Positions 26,423 to 34,539 of a stretch of 36,849 nt of DNA are shown here, piece by piece (the stretch's first letter is position 1; each line of letters starts with the position of its first letter). The position numbers and the translations under genes are program-made. The stretch is from Candidatus Pelagibacterales bacterium (GTDB lineage Bacteria; Pseudomonadota; Alphaproteobacteria; TMED109). The notes under the pieces were generated by a model that saw nothing but the letters and a program-made list of their open reading frames with translations, was not told the DNA's origin and ran no database searches. Location of the stretch: positions 1 through 36,849 of the forward strand of contig PAYS01000018.1 of assembly GCA_002715265.1 (NCBI GenBank). The letters are read 5' to 3'.

Positions 26423-27034
26423 TTACCTTCTAATTAAACTTTTTTTCAAACTGTGAACACTATTTGGTTTCAATGTTCCTTGATTATTTAGAGTCCATCT
26501 AGCCACGGTTATTTCTTGATTATATTTTTTTAATACTACATTTTTTTTTATTATTGCAGTTCTAGCTTTTTGGTCTGGTTCTACCACACTAATTATAACT
26601 TGCGCATTAACTGGGGGACCATTATCAGTTGCGTATAAGTGAAGATTTGCTTGATATTCCCCTGCAGCAATTCCTCGGGTATAACTTATTTCATAGTTTA
26701 TAGGAGTGGTGTCAAATTGATTGCCTCTATCATCTCTAAGTAAATTAAAATAATATCCTGCCATATTTGAATAACCAACGGCTGCATCATCAGGAGATTT
26801 AACCCATAGATCTACATCTACATTTCTATCATCCGGCCAAAAAACTTCTACTATTACACTTCCTGCAGGTTCTTTAGTTGCTTCATCTTGCGCTTCAATA
26901 TTTAACCAAGGTAAAAGTAATAATACTATAATTACAAATCCAGATAGTGCTAACATTGTCATGTCACGAAAAACAGTATCTGCACTGGTAACGTCGTCTT
27001 CCTCATTCATTAATGATTCAAATGGGTCATCCAT
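26423..27034 (-). CDS. ExbD-like membrane protein with periplasmic DVDLWV domain (copy A)
   Basis: A 203-residue protein with a short acidic cytoplasmic head, one TM helix (about 26-43) and a periplasmic domain. The start of the helix, VFRDMTMLALSGF, places Asp24 where ExbD/TolR have the proton-carrying Asp (D-x-M-L-x-L). The periplasmic part is not the usual ExbD fold. It begins VIVEVFWPDDRNVDVDLWV, then SPDDAAVGYSN, YFNLLRDD, TPINYEISYTRGIAAGEY and NLHLY, and resembles the DVDLHV/GxYxVxVHxY pattern of DUF2135 (YfaP)-type domains. It lies 8 nt after the ExbB-like gene. A paralogue about half identical in this core is at 30177-30791. No TonB box or TonB partner is seen. Confidence 0.8.
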   Translation of the reverse strand: MDDPFESLMNEEDDVTSADTVFRDMTMLALSGFVIIVLLLLPWLNIEAQDEATKEPAGSVIVEVFWPDDRNVDVDLWVKSPDDAAVGYSNMAGYYFNLLRDDRGNQFDTTPINYEISYTRGIAAGEYQANLHLYATDNGPPVNAQVIISVVEPDQKARTAIIKKNVVLKKYNQEITVARWTLNNQGTLKPNSVHSLKKSLIRR

Positions 27035-27042
27035 AATTTTAC

Positions 27043-27657
27043 TTAACTTTCAGACAGTTCAATAATTTTCGAAACTAAATTAGATGTGCCTGTGGCTAAC
27101 ATTTGATATATTAACCCTAACCATACACTTAATATAGCGCCCACTAAGGTTGTATATAAAGCTACTGACATCCCTTCTATAAGTTGAGCAACCATTGGAC
27201 TTATAGAGCTTGGATTTGATGCAACATCTGGATCAACTCCTGATAATGCAATTATGAATCCTAATACTGTTCCAATAAGTCCTAGAACTGTTAATGAGTT
27301 AGCAATATATCTTATATGCACTATTCGTGAAAATAATTTAAGTTTTAGTGCTTGAGTAATGTTTGCTCTGCTTGGAGCATCTTTACCTTTTGTTTGTTTT
27401 AAAAAATCTGCAGCTCTAGATTTTTCTTTTGGATTAAAATTATATGCTGCATTTAATTGTTGGCTTACTTTCCATAAGCGATAGCCAGCTAAAATTAAAC
27501 CTGTAATAAAGACAGCACATATTAGTACTACCATATTTGTAACATCGGCATTTATAACCTTTGCAACAAGTCCTTGAGCCCAAGCGGCACCTAAAAGGGC
27601 AAAGGCTACTAAATTAACCAACCCAAACCTTAGTAAAAGTAAATATTTTAATCCCAT
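27043..27657 (-). CDS. MotA/TolQ/ExbB-like proton channel protein
   Basis: A 204-residue inner-membrane protein. Helices are at about 8-28 and 40-60, then a cytoplasmic stretch rich in Lys, then the two hallmark helices: LTVLGLIGTVLGFIIALSG (122-140) and EGMSVALYTTLVGAILSVWL (161-180). GxxGTVxG and ALxTTxxG are the conserved ExbB/TolQ channel motifs with their polar threonines. Such proteins form a pentamer around ExbD-type helices and use the proton gradient to drive envelope machines. It is first of a three-gene operon; CAGGAG lies 7 nt before ATG 27657. It is divergent from the metzincin gene. Because the downstream ExbD-like protein is unusual, its client is unlikely to be TonB. Confidence 0.88.
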   Translation of the reverse strand: MGLKYLLLLRFGLVNLVAFALLGAAWAQGLVAKVINADVTNMVVLICAVFITGLILAGYRLWKVSQQLNAAYNFNPKEKSRAADFLKQTKGKDAPSRANITQALKLKLFSRIVHIRYIANSLTVLGLIGTVLGFIIALSGVDPDVASNPSSISPMVAQLIEGMSVALYTTLVGAILSVWLGLIYQMLATGTSNLVSKIIELSES

Positions 27658-27762
27658 ACATTAACTCCTGTAAATAATTTACACTTTTATAAGTATAAAT
27701 AATAAATAATCATTCAATTTCTATACCATAATTGTTAAAAATATCTATATTTATTTATTATT

Positions 27763-28758
27763 ATGAAATATTTAATTAAGAAAATTTTTATCTATAATCT
27801 TTTTATGATTTTGTTATTAATTTCTATTGCAAAATCAGATGAGAAAGGATGCTTTTCATATGATTGTCTTAAGGATAGAAATATAGATATAACTATTATT
27901 TTTGATAATAGTTTATTTTCTGAATTTAATCTAAGAGAGTTGTTAAGTTCTAATTTCAATTATATTAATGATTTTTATCATCAGCAATTTAAAATTAAAT
28001 GGAATATTAAAAATGTTAATAATTTTAATCAAAATAAGCGAATTGATAATATTTCTGAATTATATTCATTTCACAAAAAAGAGATAAAAAAAATTATTAA
28101 AGATTCTGAAGCTAATATAGGTTTAGTTATTGCAGGAAATAATATAAAGGGGCTTGGAATAGCAGGTACATTTTCAAATATAGCTATTGTTTCAAATTTG
28201 AATAATTTAGATCATAAGAAAGGCAGTATAATAATAGCACATGAACTTGGACACTTGTTTGGTGCTTGGCATACGCAAAAACCATTTGATTTTATGCTCT
28301 ATAAAGGTGCAAATAAATTTGATGTTAGCAAAGAAAGTAAAGCAATTATAAAACTAATGAGAAATTATAATTTCAATCCTGATTCAATTCTTACAAATGA
28401 AATATTATTGAAAAGGATTTCTAGAATTTATAAAAGACATCATGCAAGACATGAAATAGATCCAGTAGCTCGGTTATTAACAGATAGGGGTATTGAATAT
28501 TTTGAAAGTAAAAATTATTTACAAGCCGAATATATTTTAAAAAGATCTCTAAAATTTCATGGAAGATGGGGTAAAACAAGAATGGTTTTGTCCAAAACTT
28601 TATTTGAACTAAATAAATTCAATGACTCTTTTATAGAATTAACTAGAGCAGTATTTTTTGGAGAAAAACCTGATTATATTTTTGAAAAAAAGCTAAGAGA
28701 TAAATTTATAGAATTGCAAAAAAATAATCCAGATATTGAAAATCCTTTTGATGTATAA
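27763..28758 (+). CDS. Exported metzincin-like zinc protease with TPR-like C-terminus
   Basis: A 331-residue protein with a signal peptide (about 1-24, ending IAKS). The motif HELGHLFGAWH gives His160, Glu161, His164, Gly167 and His170, the full HExxHxxGxxH zinc site of metzincins, and FDFMLY supplies a Met178 candidate for the Met-turn close behind. Upstream, GIAGTFSNIAIVSN resembles the edge strand of reprolysin-like proteases. The C-terminal part (about 235-310) has TPR-like helices with YFESKNYLQAEYILKRSL. Two Cys near residues 30 and 35 may form a disulfide. It lies between the ExbB operon (divergent) and the DsbA-fold gene (convergent, 2 nt). The substrate is unknown. I do not know this architecture as a named family. 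Confidence 0.8.
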   Translation: MKYLIKKIFIYNLFMILLLISIAKSDEKGCFSYDCLKDRNIDITIIFDNSLFSEFNLRELLSSNFNYINDFYHQQFKIKWNIKNVNNFNQNKRIDNISELYSFHKKEIKKIIKDSEANIGLVIAGNNIKGLGIAGTFSNIAIVSNLNNLDHKKGSIIIAHELGHLFGAWHTQKPFDFMLYKGANKFDVSKESKAIIKLMRNYNFNPDSILTNEILLKRISRIYKRHHARHEIDPVARLLTDRGIEYFESKNYLQAEYILKRSLKFHGRWGKTRMVLSKTLFELNKFNDSFIELTRAVFFGEKPDYIFEKKLRDKFIELQKNNPDIENPFDV

Positions 28759-28760
28759 AG

Positions 28761-29405
28761 TTATAATATTTTTTTATAATTTCCAGAAATTCTTGCCTGT
28801 ATCATCGGTAATTGTTCTCTTCCCCAAAAAAGCTCATCCTGGAATATATAGCTAGGTACGCCAAAAATCCCTTTTTTATGTGCTTCATCCATAATGATAT
28901 CTAATTCTCTGTCACCATAATCATTTTTCCATATTATAAATTTTTTACTATCAATTTTTATTTCTTTTAATATATTTAATAGAACACTTTCATCTTCTAT
29001 ATTTAATTCCCTTTTCCAAAAAAATTTATAGGTAAAATCAATAAATTCATTTAATTTGTCGATATAGTTATTTTTAATCCAAAGCATTAAAATTGAAATT
29101 AAGCGGGTATCCCATATTTTTTGCGTTCCTAAAATTGTAATATTTCTAGTGTTGGCATAACGTCTACAATCCATGTAAGAATATTTTACTCTTCTCCAGT
29201 TATGGTCATTTCGATTGCTTTCTAGGATATTTTTATTCGAATCAACTTTTGCACTACCTAAGTATTTAGGAATATCTAAAACATATGGAAACCAATTAAT
29301 ATTTAATTTTTCTTTTTTTGCTAAGTCCCGTGTAGGCTCAATAGATAAATATGCGTAGGGACTTTTAAAGTCTATAAATACATCAATTTGCTTCAAATTT
29401 TTCAT
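28761..29405 (-). CDS. DsbA-fold protein, 2-hydroxychromene-2-carboxylate isomerase family
   Basis: A 214-residue thioredoxin-fold protein with no signal peptide. The redox CxxC is replaced by FIDFKSPYAYLS, in which Ser15 is the residue used by glutathione-dependent HCCA isomerases (kappa GST-like). The C-terminal cis-Pro region GIFGVPSYIFQDELFWGREQ is fully in character. Family members isomerise aromatic-degradation intermediates or bind glutathione, and the true substrate here is unknown. It is the last gene of a run: ExbD-like copy B, TPR protein, then this, with a 6-nt gap to the TPR gene. Confidence 0.87.
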   Translation of the reverse strand: MKNLKQIDVFIDFKSPYAYLSIEPTRDLAKKEKLNINWFPYVLDIPKYLGSAKVDSNKNILESNRNDHNWRRVKYSYMDCRRYANTRNITILGTQKIWDTRLISILMLWIKNNYIDKLNEFIDFTYKFFWKRELNIEDESVLLNILKEIKIDSKKFIIWKNDYGDRELDIIMDEAHKKGIFGVPSYIFQDELFWGREQLPMIQARISGNYKKIL

Positions 29406-29411
29406 TAATTT

Positions 29412-30140
29412 TTATATATCCTTTAATAATTTATTTAATCTATTTTTTGTTTTATTAACTAGATCAGAATCATTGATTGTTTTTGCTTGTTTATACAATT
29501 CTTCATAAGCTTCTATTAATTCAGTTTTATCCTTTCCTAAGGAATTAGCAAAAATTCTTGACGCTGTTTTAAGTAATCCAATAGCGTCGTTAATATTACC
29601 ATTTTTAATTTCTATTAAAGCTTTAGTATGCATCGCACTTGCTCTATATAAAGCACCTTTTCTATTTCTCTCGTTAATGGCATGAGGGTTAGTTTTTGCT
29701 ATAGAACGTGACATTATTAGGAGTGCTTCATTATGATAATTAAGTGCTTCCTCAAATTTATTTAATTTACGATTATTTAATGCAATATAATTTAAAGTTT
29801 CCGCTATATCTTCATGGTCTATATCTAACACTTTTTTTCTAATATTAAGTGATTTTAAAAACGATACTTCCGAATCTTTAAACAGAGATTTTTCATATTG
29901 TAATGTACCTAAGTTAGCGATTAAAGTTGCTGTATAAAAATGATTGATGCCAAAATCTATTTCTGATAATGCAATAGCTTCATTTGTATACTTTATGGCT
30001 TTTTCTAAGTTTCCAGATTGATATGAAGTTTTAGAATTTTTAAAAGCATCTCTTAGCTTTGTAGATTGAGCATGAGAATTTGACCCTAAAAACATACTTA
30101 TTATAAATAGTATTAAAAATATTTTTGTATTTTGAAACAT
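29412..30140 (-). CDS. Exported TPR-repeat protein
   Basis: A 242-residue protein with a signal peptide (about 1-24: FLILFIISMFLGSNSHA) and about four TPRs, the best being YQSGNLEKAIKYTNEAIALS, TATLIANLGTLQYEKSLFKD, IAETLNYIALNNRKLNKFEE and KALIEIKNGNINDAIGLLKT. It should be a periplasmic binding scaffold. It is downstream of ExbD-like copy B (36-nt gap) and 6 nt upstream of the DsbA-fold gene. Its repeat type matches the protein at 20318-21439, although they are not close copies. A link with the ExbB/ExbD-like machine is suggested by position only. Confidence 0.82.
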   Translation of the reverse strand: MFQNTKIFLILFIISMFLGSNSHAQSTKLRDAFKNSKTSYQSGNLEKAIKYTNEAIALSEIDFGINHFYTATLIANLGTLQYEKSLFKDSEVSFLKSLNIRKKVLDIDHEDIAETLNYIALNNRKLNKFEEALNYHNEALLIMSRSIAKTNPHAINERNRKGALYRASAMHTKALIEIKNGNINDAIGLLKTASRIFANSLGKDKTELIEAYEELYKQAKTINDSDLVNKTKNRLNKLLKDI

Positions 30141-30176
30141 GTTTTATTTTATCATTAAAAATAACAAAATTATAAT

Positions 30177-30791
30177 TTATTTTGAGCCTGATCTTAGTTG
30201 GACAAATTCGTTATTTATCGTGTTCTTGTTTAAGTTTCCAGTCTCATCTAATTCAAATCTAAATATTGTAAGTTCTTTTCCTATTTCGTCTAATAATACC
30301 TTTGATTCTAATATTTGCTGTCTAATTTTTGTATCAGGATTTACTACAGTTACAACTACTTGTGCTTCAAATGGTTGAAAGGCAGCTAAATCTTCCCTGT
30401 ATAAATGTAAATTAACAATGTGTTCTCCTGGGTTTATGCCTCTACTGTAAGCAACTTCATAATTTATGGGTGTCGGATCTTTGTATATACCTAAATCATC
30501 TCTTAGAAGATTAAAAAATAATCCTCCTCTATTTGAATAACCTACAGGTATATCCTCTGGAGCTTGAACCCATAAGTCAACATCTACATCTCTATCTTCA
30601 GGCCAAAAAACTTCTATAATCACATTGCCTGGAGGGTCTGATTTTGTAGATTCAGTTTCTGCTGGAGGATTAATAAAAGGTAATAATAGTACAACTAGTG
30701 ATACAAAACCAGCAAGTGCAAGCATAATTGTATCTCTAAATACAGTGCCTGATTGACCGTCTCCTGCTCCATAAATATCTTCATCAGACAT
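30177..30791 (-). CDS. ExbD-like membrane protein with periplasmic DVDLWV domain (copy B)
   Basis: A 204-residue paralogue of the protein at 26423-27034, sharing the same order: acidic head, VFRDTIMLALAGF with Asp20 at the ExbD proton-site position, one TM helix (about 21-40), and a periplasmic domain with EVFWPEDRDVDVDLWV, VGYSN, FNLLRDD, TPINYEVAYSRGI, GEHIVNLHLY. Roughly half of the core residues match copy A; the head and tail differ. It has no ExbB neighbour of its own and probably shares the one at 27043-27657. AAGGAAC precedes the ATG. It heads an apparent operon with a TPR gene and a DsbA-fold gene. Confidence 0.8.
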   Translation of the reverse strand: MSDEDIYGAGDGQSGTVFRDTIMLALAGFVSLVVLLLPFINPPAETESTKSDPPGNVIIEVFWPEDRDVDVDLWVQAPEDIPVGYSNRGGLFFNLLRDDLGIYKDPTPINYEVAYSRGINPGEHIVNLHLYREDLAAFQPFEAQVVVTVVNPDTKIRQQILESKVLLDEIGKELTIFRFELDETGNLNKNTINNEFVQLRSGSK

Positions 30792-30907
30792 GATTTGTTC
30801 CTTGCTTAAGTTTGTTTATGATATTACTGTGTTTGTCTAACTATTTAAATACTAAACATAGAAAACTATGTATAGTTTATTTTATTTTTAATGGGAATAA
30901 TTTTCAT

Positions 30908-31687
30908 ATGAACAGTCTTGAAAAAGCAAAAAAATTATATAATAGCTGTAAATCTTTATCCTCATATAAAGATGATTTTCAAATACAGATAAATGATTCT
31001 GAAGAGGCCTATCAAATTCAGGAAGATTTTATAAAAATTAAAAAATTAGATTTAGCTGATTCTATAGGAGGATGGAAAGTAGCATTGACTAATCCAGTAA
31101 TGCAAAAATTAGTTGGTGTTGACACTCCAGCTGAAGGTGCGATTATGAAGTCCTTAATTTATAGTAATAATGACTATTTAAATTTCAATAATTATTTACA
31201 TCTAGGCTCAGAAGCTGAAATTGCAATAAGAGTAGTCAAAACTTTTCCTAAAGATGTTAAAAACTTTAATAATATGGATGAAATAATACCCTTTCTAGGT
31301 GAAGTATATGCAGCATTAGAAATAGTTGATGATAGGCATTCAGCGGATAAGTCTAATTTTGAGTATTTAGTAGCACAAAATTCCATGAATCATGGATGTG
31401 TATTAGGAGAACCAGAGACTATAGATTTGTTGACATTAGATCAGTTAGAAGGAGATTTGATAGTTTCAGGTGAGGTGTTTGGAAGTGGTAAAGGAAAAAA
31501 TGTTTTGCAACACCCTCTTAATTCTATTTTGTATTTAATCAATAGTTTAATTAGGCGAGGAAGAACATTACATGAAGGAGAGGTAATTTTAACTGGCTCT
31601 ATTGCTACTACATGTTGGCCCAAAAGAGGAGATAGTGTGGAAGCCAACATTAAGGGATTAAGTCCTGTAAAATTTTATGTAAGATAA
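30908..31687 (+). CDS. 2-keto-4-pentenoate hydratase/MhpD-like (FAH superfamily) protein
   Basis: A 259-residue member of the fumarylacetoacetate hydrolase superfamily of the hydratase/decarboxylase type. It has GGWKVALTNPVMQKLVGVD near 53-71 and LGSEAEIAIRVV with the metal-binding Glu-x-Glu. The pair LGEVYAALEIVDDR adds the third acid. The C-terminal HEGEVILTGSIATTCWPKRG is typical. The family acts on 2-oxo-pentenoates from aromatic degradation. The frame is open to ATG 30812, but residues before MNSLEK are unlike the family; GGGA at 30893-30896 supports ATG 30908. It lies 15 nt before the aminotransferase gene, with which it is probably co-transcribed. Confidence 0.87.
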   Translation: MNSLEKAKKLYNSCKSLSSYKDDFQIQINDSEEAYQIQEDFIKIKKLDLADSIGGWKVALTNPVMQKLVGVDTPAEGAIMKSLIYSNNDYLNFNNYLHLGSEAEIAIRVVKTFPKDVKNFNNMDEIIPFLGEVYAALEIVDDRHSADKSNFEYLVAQNSMNHGCVLGEPETIDLLTLDQLEGDLIVSGEVFGSGKGKNVLQHPLNSILYLINSLIRRGRTLHEGEVILTGSIATTCWPKRGDSVEANIKGLSPVKFYVR

Positions 31688-31702
31688 AAATTAAGGTGTT
31701 AA

Positions 31703-32545
31703 ATGGATTCTATAGTTTGGTTCAATAACAATTGGCATGATGGATCTAAGCCAATTATGTCGGCAATGAGTCAGTCTTATATGCACGGAAGTACTATTTT
31801 TGATGGAGCTAGAGCATATAATAATCTAGTTCCAGATCTACATTTACATTGTGAAAGGCTTTTTAATTCTGCAAAGGTTATGGGTTTAGAAGTGCCCATA
31901 AAAATAGATGAACTTATTTCACTCTGTAAAAAAGGTATAGCAAAGTTTGAAACGGGAGCAGAATTATATATTCGGCCAAGTATATTTTGTAACTCAGGTT
32001 TTCTAATTCCTGAGAAAAAAAGTTCTAATTTAGTTTTAACAATTTTTAGAGCTCCAATGCCTTCTAAAAAGGGGTTTACTGCAATGCTAAGCAATTTGAG
32101 AAGGCCTCATCCTAAAATGGCTCCAACTTTAGCTAAAGCATCAAGTTTATATGCAAATACATCTCTTGCTTTAAGTGAAGCTTCTAAAAATGGATATGAC
32201 AATGTAGTAATGAGAGATGGGAATGAAAATATAGTAGAATTTGGAAGTGCTAATCTCTTTATGGTAAAAAATGGAAGAATTCTCACCCCAGAATGGAATA
32301 AAACATTTTTAAATGGAATTACTAAAAAAAGAGTGATTTCTTTGTTGCAGCAAAAAGGTATTGAAGTAAATGAACAAGCTATAACTTTAGACCAATTATT
32401 AAATGCTGATGAAGTATTTAGTACTGGTAACTTTGGAAAGGTTTTACCAGTAATAAAAATTGATAATACTTATTACGAGGTAGGCGATATTACCAAAACT
32501 TCTATTAGTCTATATCAAGAATATGCTGAAAAATATAAAGTTTAA
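31703..32545 (+). CDS. ilvE: Class IV PLP aminotransferase, branched-chain type
   Basis: A 280-residue fold-type IV PLP enzyme that transfers amino groups between glutamate and branched-chain keto acids, or a related D-amino-acid or lyase member. HGSTIFDGARAY (28-39) is the classic BCAT motif, the PLP lysine is Lys145 in TLAKASSLYAN, and NIVEFGSANLFMV and TFLNGITKKR (201-210) line the cofactor site. DEVFSTGNFGKVLPV ends the domain. It is shorter than E. coli IlvE (about 309). Since it is not in an ilv context and follows a hydratase gene, the substrate could be another amino acid; the symbol is therefore tentative. It ends 2 nt from the convergent receptor gene. Confidence 0.82.
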   Translation: MDSIVWFNNNWHDGSKPIMSAMSQSYMHGSTIFDGARAYNNLVPDLHLHCERLFNSAKVMGLEVPIKIDELISLCKKGIAKFETGAELYIRPSIFCNSGFLIPEKKSSNLVLTIFRAPMPSKKGFTAMLSNLRRPHPKMAPTLAKASSLYANTSLALSEASKNGYDNVVMRDGNENIVEFGSANLFMVKNGRILTPEWNKTFLNGITKKRVISLLQQKGIEVNEQAITLDQLLNADEVFSTGNFGKVLPVIKIDNTYYEVGDITKTSISLYQEYAEKYKV

Positions 32546-32547
32546 TC

Positions 32548-34389
32548 TTAATATTCAATACTAATTCCTAAACTAAGAGTCCTGCCATAAGAGCCTGCAG
32601 TGTCGGCTAATGAATATTTTTGATCTAATATGTTTTCCATCTTAAGCTTTAAAGACTTTGTTTCAGCAATTTGATAATTTAAGTTTGAATGCATTAATGC
32701 ATAACCAGAAATATGCCCTCCGGTGAAAGCATCATCCCTTGCCCCTGAGTGATACTCTATACTAGTGTTGATTGAAATATTTTTAATAAAATCTGGTTTC
32801 CAATTTATTGATGTATTTCCAGAGTGCTTTCTTCTCCTAGATAAGGATTTTCCATTATTATTTGTAGTTAAATAATTATATTTTGAATTTATACGTAAAT
32901 TATTATCAATTATATATTTTAATGCTAATTCTATTCCTTGATTGTGAGCGCTCCCTTGATTTTCAAATTTATAGCCTGGTGCCGCACCGTAACCTATTAA
33001 ATTGTCTATTTGAGTTGAAAAAAACGTTATGTCAGCAATAAAGTTATTATTTCTGTTCGTATATTCAATTCCTATATCTCGACTTCTACTATTCTCTTCC
33101 TTTACAGATGTGCTTCCATACGAACCATATAGCTCATCTAAGGTAGGAGCCCTGTATCCTGTGCCATAACTCGAATGAATTCTTAATCCTGTATCAAATA
33201 ATATATAACTTGCAGCTATTCTATATGTTGCAGAACTTCCAAATGTATCATGTTTATTTGCTCTTAGACTGCTATCAATATGTAAATTTTTAAAGTAATT
33301 ATTAGTATACGAAAAATAATTAGAAGTAGAAGAAACTCTGAAATCATAAGCATTCCATTCATCCTGTGTATCCATGTGAGACCTTTCCGTTTCTGTCCCA
33401 AAAGAAAAATTTTCAAATTTGCTTAAAGGAACGTCAAAGTTTATTTTTCCTATATTTAAATCTGCTATATACCATCTAAATTTTCTATCATTTTTCAATT
33501 GGTAACGTCTTGCTTTAGCAGTAGAGGTTGAAATAGAGAGTGTGTATAATGGAAAATGCTTCTGTAGTTTTATGGAGGATTGCCAATCAAGCAAATTAGT
33601 ATGCATTTCGGCATCATAGATTGGTCCTAAAGGAGCATCATCTTCTTGAATTTCTGATGTATAAACTCGAGACATAAGTGAAAGTTCAGTTGTAGAATTG
33701 ATATCATAATCTAATGTAAATATACTGCTATCTATATTGTAGCTATCATTTTCCTCATAACCTAATGATTTTTCTGCAGCAGAAATTCCTGGTCCTTCCA
33801 TATGTTGATAAGAAGCAGAAAAATATAAATCTTTAAAATTACCAGATATCTCACTATTAAACTTTTTATCTTGTCTGCTAGAAATTTCTATATAACTTGA
33901 ATTGTATGGAATTTTTGTTCCTCTTTTGAGAATTATATTTATTACTCCGCCTATGGCTTCTGATCCATATAAGGCACTTTGAGATCCTCTTAATAATTCT
34001 ATACGATCAATACTATGCAAAGTAATCCTCTCTAAATCAACAGACCCTCTTCCTGTCGCAGGATCAACAATTTTCATTCCATTAATCAAAACTAGTGAGT
34101 GGTCAGTTTCATTTCCTCTCAAAAAAGCTCTGCTGAGAGTGTGAGGCCCTCCTGAATTATAAACTTGGAAACCAGGTTCACCAGATAGAATTTGTGAAAG
34201 AAAATTTACATTTTTTTCTTTAATTTCTTCAGAAGTAATAATTGTTATAGCTGACCCGGTTTCTTTTAACGTCTTTGGCAATGTGTTGCCTGTAACGACT
34301 ATGGGGTTAATCTCTTCTAAATTATTTCCAAATAAATTATAGGATAAATTAAAAAATATAAAAGTTACGTATAAAATTATTTTAAACAA
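32548..34389 (-). CDS. btuB: TonB-dependent receptor, probably vitamin B12 (BtuB-like)
   Basis: A 613-residue outer-membrane receptor. The signal peptide (about 1-22) is followed by a TonB-box-like EINPIVVTG. The plug follows with AITIITSEEIKEKNVNFLSQ, LRGNETDHSLVLINGMKIVD and VDLERITLHSIDRIELLRGS, then the SALYGSEAIGGVINIIL end. A 22-strand-type barrel follows, closing with SLGISIEY and a terminal Tyr. The moderate size (about 614 for E. coli BtuB) and the cobalamin riboswitch upstream indicate corrinoid import. The start is TTG at 34389 with GGAGA seven nt upstream; the overlapping ATG reads into a stop. No TonB, btuF or btuCD genes are in the window. Confidence 0.93.
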   Translation of the reverse strand: MFKIILYVTFIFFNLSYNLFGNNLEEINPIVVTGNTLPKTLKETGSAITIITSEEIKEKNVNFLSQILSGEPGFQVYNSGGPHTLSRAFLRGNETDHSLVLINGMKIVDPATGRGSVDLERITLHSIDRIELLRGSQSALYGSEAIGGVINIILKRGTKIPYNSSYIEISSRQDKKFNSEISGNFKDLYFSASYQHMEGPGISAAEKSLGYEENDSYNIDSSIFTLDYDINSTTELSLMSRVYTSEIQEDDAPLGPIYDAEMHTNLLDWQSSIKLQKHFPLYTLSISTSTAKARRYQLKNDRKFRWYIADLNIGKINFDVPLSKFENFSFGTETERSHMDTQDEWNAYDFRVSSTSNYFSYTNNYFKNLHIDSSLRANKHDTFGSSATYRIAASYILFDTGLRIHSSYGTGYRAPTLDELYGSYGSTSVKEENSRSRDIGIEYTNRNNNFIADITFFSTQIDNLIGYGAAPGYKFENQGSAHNQGIELALKYIIDNNLRINSKYNYLTTNNNGKSLSRRRKHSGNTSINWKPDFIKNISINTSIEYHSGARDDAFTGGHISGYALMHSNLNYQIAETKSLKLKMENILDQKYSLADTAGSYGRTLSLGISIEY

Positions 34390-34438
34390 TACATATCTCC
34401 TTATAGAATAATATTCTATAAATAAAATTTATTATAAA

Positions 34439-34530
34439 ATTGCTTAAAGATAATTTCTTAAAGCAATGGCTATCATGTTCGCGCCATCACTTAAATAACT
34501 AAAGCTCTATTGAACATCCCCTTTCAATAG
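34439..34530 (-). promoter_or_regulatory. Likely expression platform of the cobalamin riboswitch (hairpin set)
   Basis: Downstream of the aptamer three stems can form on the minus strand. CTATTGAA/TTCAATAG is at 34507-34530. ATGGC/GCCAT lies in the middle. A 12-bp stem with one mismatch, at 34439-34467 (ATTGCTTTAAGA/TCTTTAAGCAAT), is followed by TTTTATAAT. The last looks like a weak, AT-rich terminator. The middle stem shares its GCCATTGC side with it, so they could exclude each other. No such switch has been shown; this is a reading of complementarity. Confidence 0.5.
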
Positions 34531-34539
34531 TAGGACAGC

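Noticed and set aside
28239-28275. HExxH motif as a possible phage or toxin peptidase cargo of a mobile element
   Set aside because: No integrase, repeats, att-like sites or phage genes are nearby, and composition matches the surroundings.
32548-34389. Idea that the TonB-dependent receptor imports lanthanides (as for LutH/LanA-type receptors) for the XoxF-like enzyme
   Set aside because: A complete cobalamin riboswitch precedes it and its size and plug fit BtuB, so B12 is far more likely.
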